A stretch of 22,649 nt of DNA from JBGPJM01 sp041485385. GTDB taxonomy: Bacteria > Planctomycetota > Phycisphaerae > Phycisphaerales > UBA1924. The stretch spans positions 1-22,649 of the forward strand of contig JBGPJM010000061.1 in the NCBI GenBank assembly GCA_041485385.1. The letters are read 5' to 3'. The notes under the pieces were generated by a model that was not told the origin of the DNA, made no database searches, and saw only the letters and a program-made list of their open reading frames with translations. Shown one piece after another: positions 21,718 to 22,649 of this stretch (positions within the stretch are counted from its first letter, which is position 1; every line of letters begins with the position of its first letter). A program made the position numbers and the translations under genes.

Positions 21718-22311
21718 TCATTGCGGCGCGCCCGCGGCGGCGCGGTGCCCTGCTACTTCCGCGAGGAACTGGGCGATCGCCGCGGGGTCAGGGAAGGCCC
21801 GCTTGGGAACGATGTAGGCGACGTTGACCGATTTGAAGAGGAAAATGTGTGCTGGCGTCTCGAAGACGTTCACGACCCGGTCCCAGACCTGCAGCGCCTG
21901 GCCGTCCGCGTTGCTTTCCATGTAGCCCTCCGGCCCGATCTCGATCAGGTGATGCCCGAAGGCCATCTGGAACTGACCCCGCTCGATGGCCCGCCGCTGC
22001 GCGGCGACGTGCATTTCCGCGAACCCGCCCCGGGCCTTCACGCGGAGAAACAGGAACAGATAGAGGATTCCGATGACGAGCACGAAGCTCAGGCCGGAGA
22101 GCGCACCGGTGACGCCGCGAACCAGCGGCGAGTACCTCGGGCCGGCCTTCAGGTACGAGATCACCCCGAGGGCGATCGCGCCGACGGCGCCAATCTGAAG
22201 CACGAGCAGGGGCAGCCGTCGGTGCAGCGCTCGCATCTGAGGATCCCGCGGCACCTGGAACCGCAGGAACGCGTAGTAGTCGTCAGGGGTCAGATCGAAC
22301 TGGACCTGCAT
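21718..22311 (-). CDS. YcxB-like membrane protein
   Basis: A 197-residue protein with two transmembrane helices, about 33-54 (LLVLQIGAVGAIALGVISYL) and 66-91 (LSGLSFVLVIGILYLFLFL). The N-terminal DLTPDDYYAFLRF and the C-terminal soluble part (GPEGYMESNADGQALQVWDRV, then IVPKRAFPD) match the YcxB-like family, of about this length and unknown function. Such proteins look like small membrane-anchored domains with a PH-like cytosolic half. The ATG has AAGGGGCG about 7 nt upstream. It is convergent with the FG-GAP gene, 80 bp away, and no clear terminator lies between. There is no functional link to its neighbours. Confidence 0.78.
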   Translation of the reverse strand: MQVQFDLTPDDYYAFLRFQVPRDPQMRALHRRLPLLVLQIGAVGAIALGVISYLKAGPRYSPLVRGVTGALSGLSFVLVIGILYLFLFLRVKARGGFAEMHVAAQRRAIERGQFQMAFGHHLIEIGPEGYMESNADGQALQVWDRVVNVFETPAHIFLFKSVNVAYIVPKRAFPDPAAIAQFLAEVAGHRAAAGAPQ

Positions 22312-22649
22312 CCCAATCGCCCCTTGCCGCGTCGCCGTCGTATTCGAGTCGGCGCCAGTCTACCTGCGGGCGACGAAAGTGATCGCCGGCCCCGGCTGCG
22401 CCGTTGATCGGTCTTGATCCGCGTTCTCCATGCGACGGCCCGAGGTCGGATCGGTCCAGCGATGGCCCGCGCCGCCGTGCCGGGCTCATCGTCGGACGGG
22501 GTAGCCCCCAGCCCCGCCCGCCCGCAGCGGCCGCCCACCAGCGCAGGTCAACCCCAACCGGATCACGCGTCTGCCCGGTACAGCTCCGCCTCTCATTCTC
22601 AGGGCGGACGTCCGACCCCCATCACACCCCACGCCCCCGCCCGCCCGCA
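22312..22649. other. 338-bp right-edge intergenic region with partial repeat copies
   Basis: The first 190 bp, upstream of the YcxB-like gene, show no gene and no clear promoter. The rest is made of repeat segments related to copies A and B. Any further gene lies outside the window. Confidence 0.5.
22509..22649 (-). repeat. Partial copies of the structured interspersed repeat at the right edge
   Basis: Two pieces in the same orientation as copies A and B. 22512-22547 matches the 5' block (GCTGGTGGGC and the G-rich run). 22586-22649 has the CCGCC/GGCGG stem (22586-22607), CGGACGTCCG and a 28-bp exact match to copy B before running off the window. Here ATG of copies A and B is ACG. Confidence 0.65.

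Overview
The window looks like part of a GC-rich planctomycete chromosome, most likely class Phycisphaerae. This rests on family markers seen by eye, not on any search. Three secreted proteins end in tandem SQDFFDF-type EF-hand motifs that finish in GC(P), the 'GC-type dockerin' tail typical of Phycisphaerales. A large cell-surface protein opens with a degenerate LEPR-XLL-like motif. There is also a CxxCGY/CPECG zinc-ribbon membrane protein, a planctomycete-type ECF sigma factor and an MnmA with a CC-containing insertion.

Layout. (1) 1-2719, minus strand: the 5' part of a large surface protein that runs off the left edge, then an Asp/Glu racemase-family protein. (2) 2851-8841, housekeeping: hscB (+), a DUF1015 protein (-), then a plus-strand run of purQ, a zinc-ribbon membrane protein, mnmA and an ECF sigma factor with its own candidate promoter. 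(3) 8867-14098, minus strand: ribF, nrnA-like and a DNA methyltransferase are joined by 4-base overlaps (GTGA, ATGA). A secreted beta-helix/dockerin gene follows and is interrupted by one in-frame TGA. (4) 14296-17307, minus: a 1003-residue sensor histidine kinase with five PAS domains and a degenerate receiver-like tail. (5) 17751-19462, minus: a secreted BNR/sialidase-like protein whose dockerin has been shifted out of frame. (6) 19592-20025: two copies of a structured intergenic repeat. (7) 20183-22311: an intact FG-GAP beta-propeller/dockerin protein (+) and a YcxB-like membrane protein (-). Further repeat copies run into the right edge.

The genes do not form one pathway. The housekeeping genes cover purine synthesis, tRNA thiolation, FMN/FAD synthesis, Fe-S cluster maturation and pAp/oligonucleotide turnover. 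The accessory theme is surface proteins sharing one C-terminal anchor. Two of the three anchor genes are disrupted between the functional domain and the anchor. The least explained element is the interspersed repeat: its hairpins are kept between copies and one copy ends in a classical intrinsic terminator. No CRISPR, rRNA, tRNA or transposase was found.
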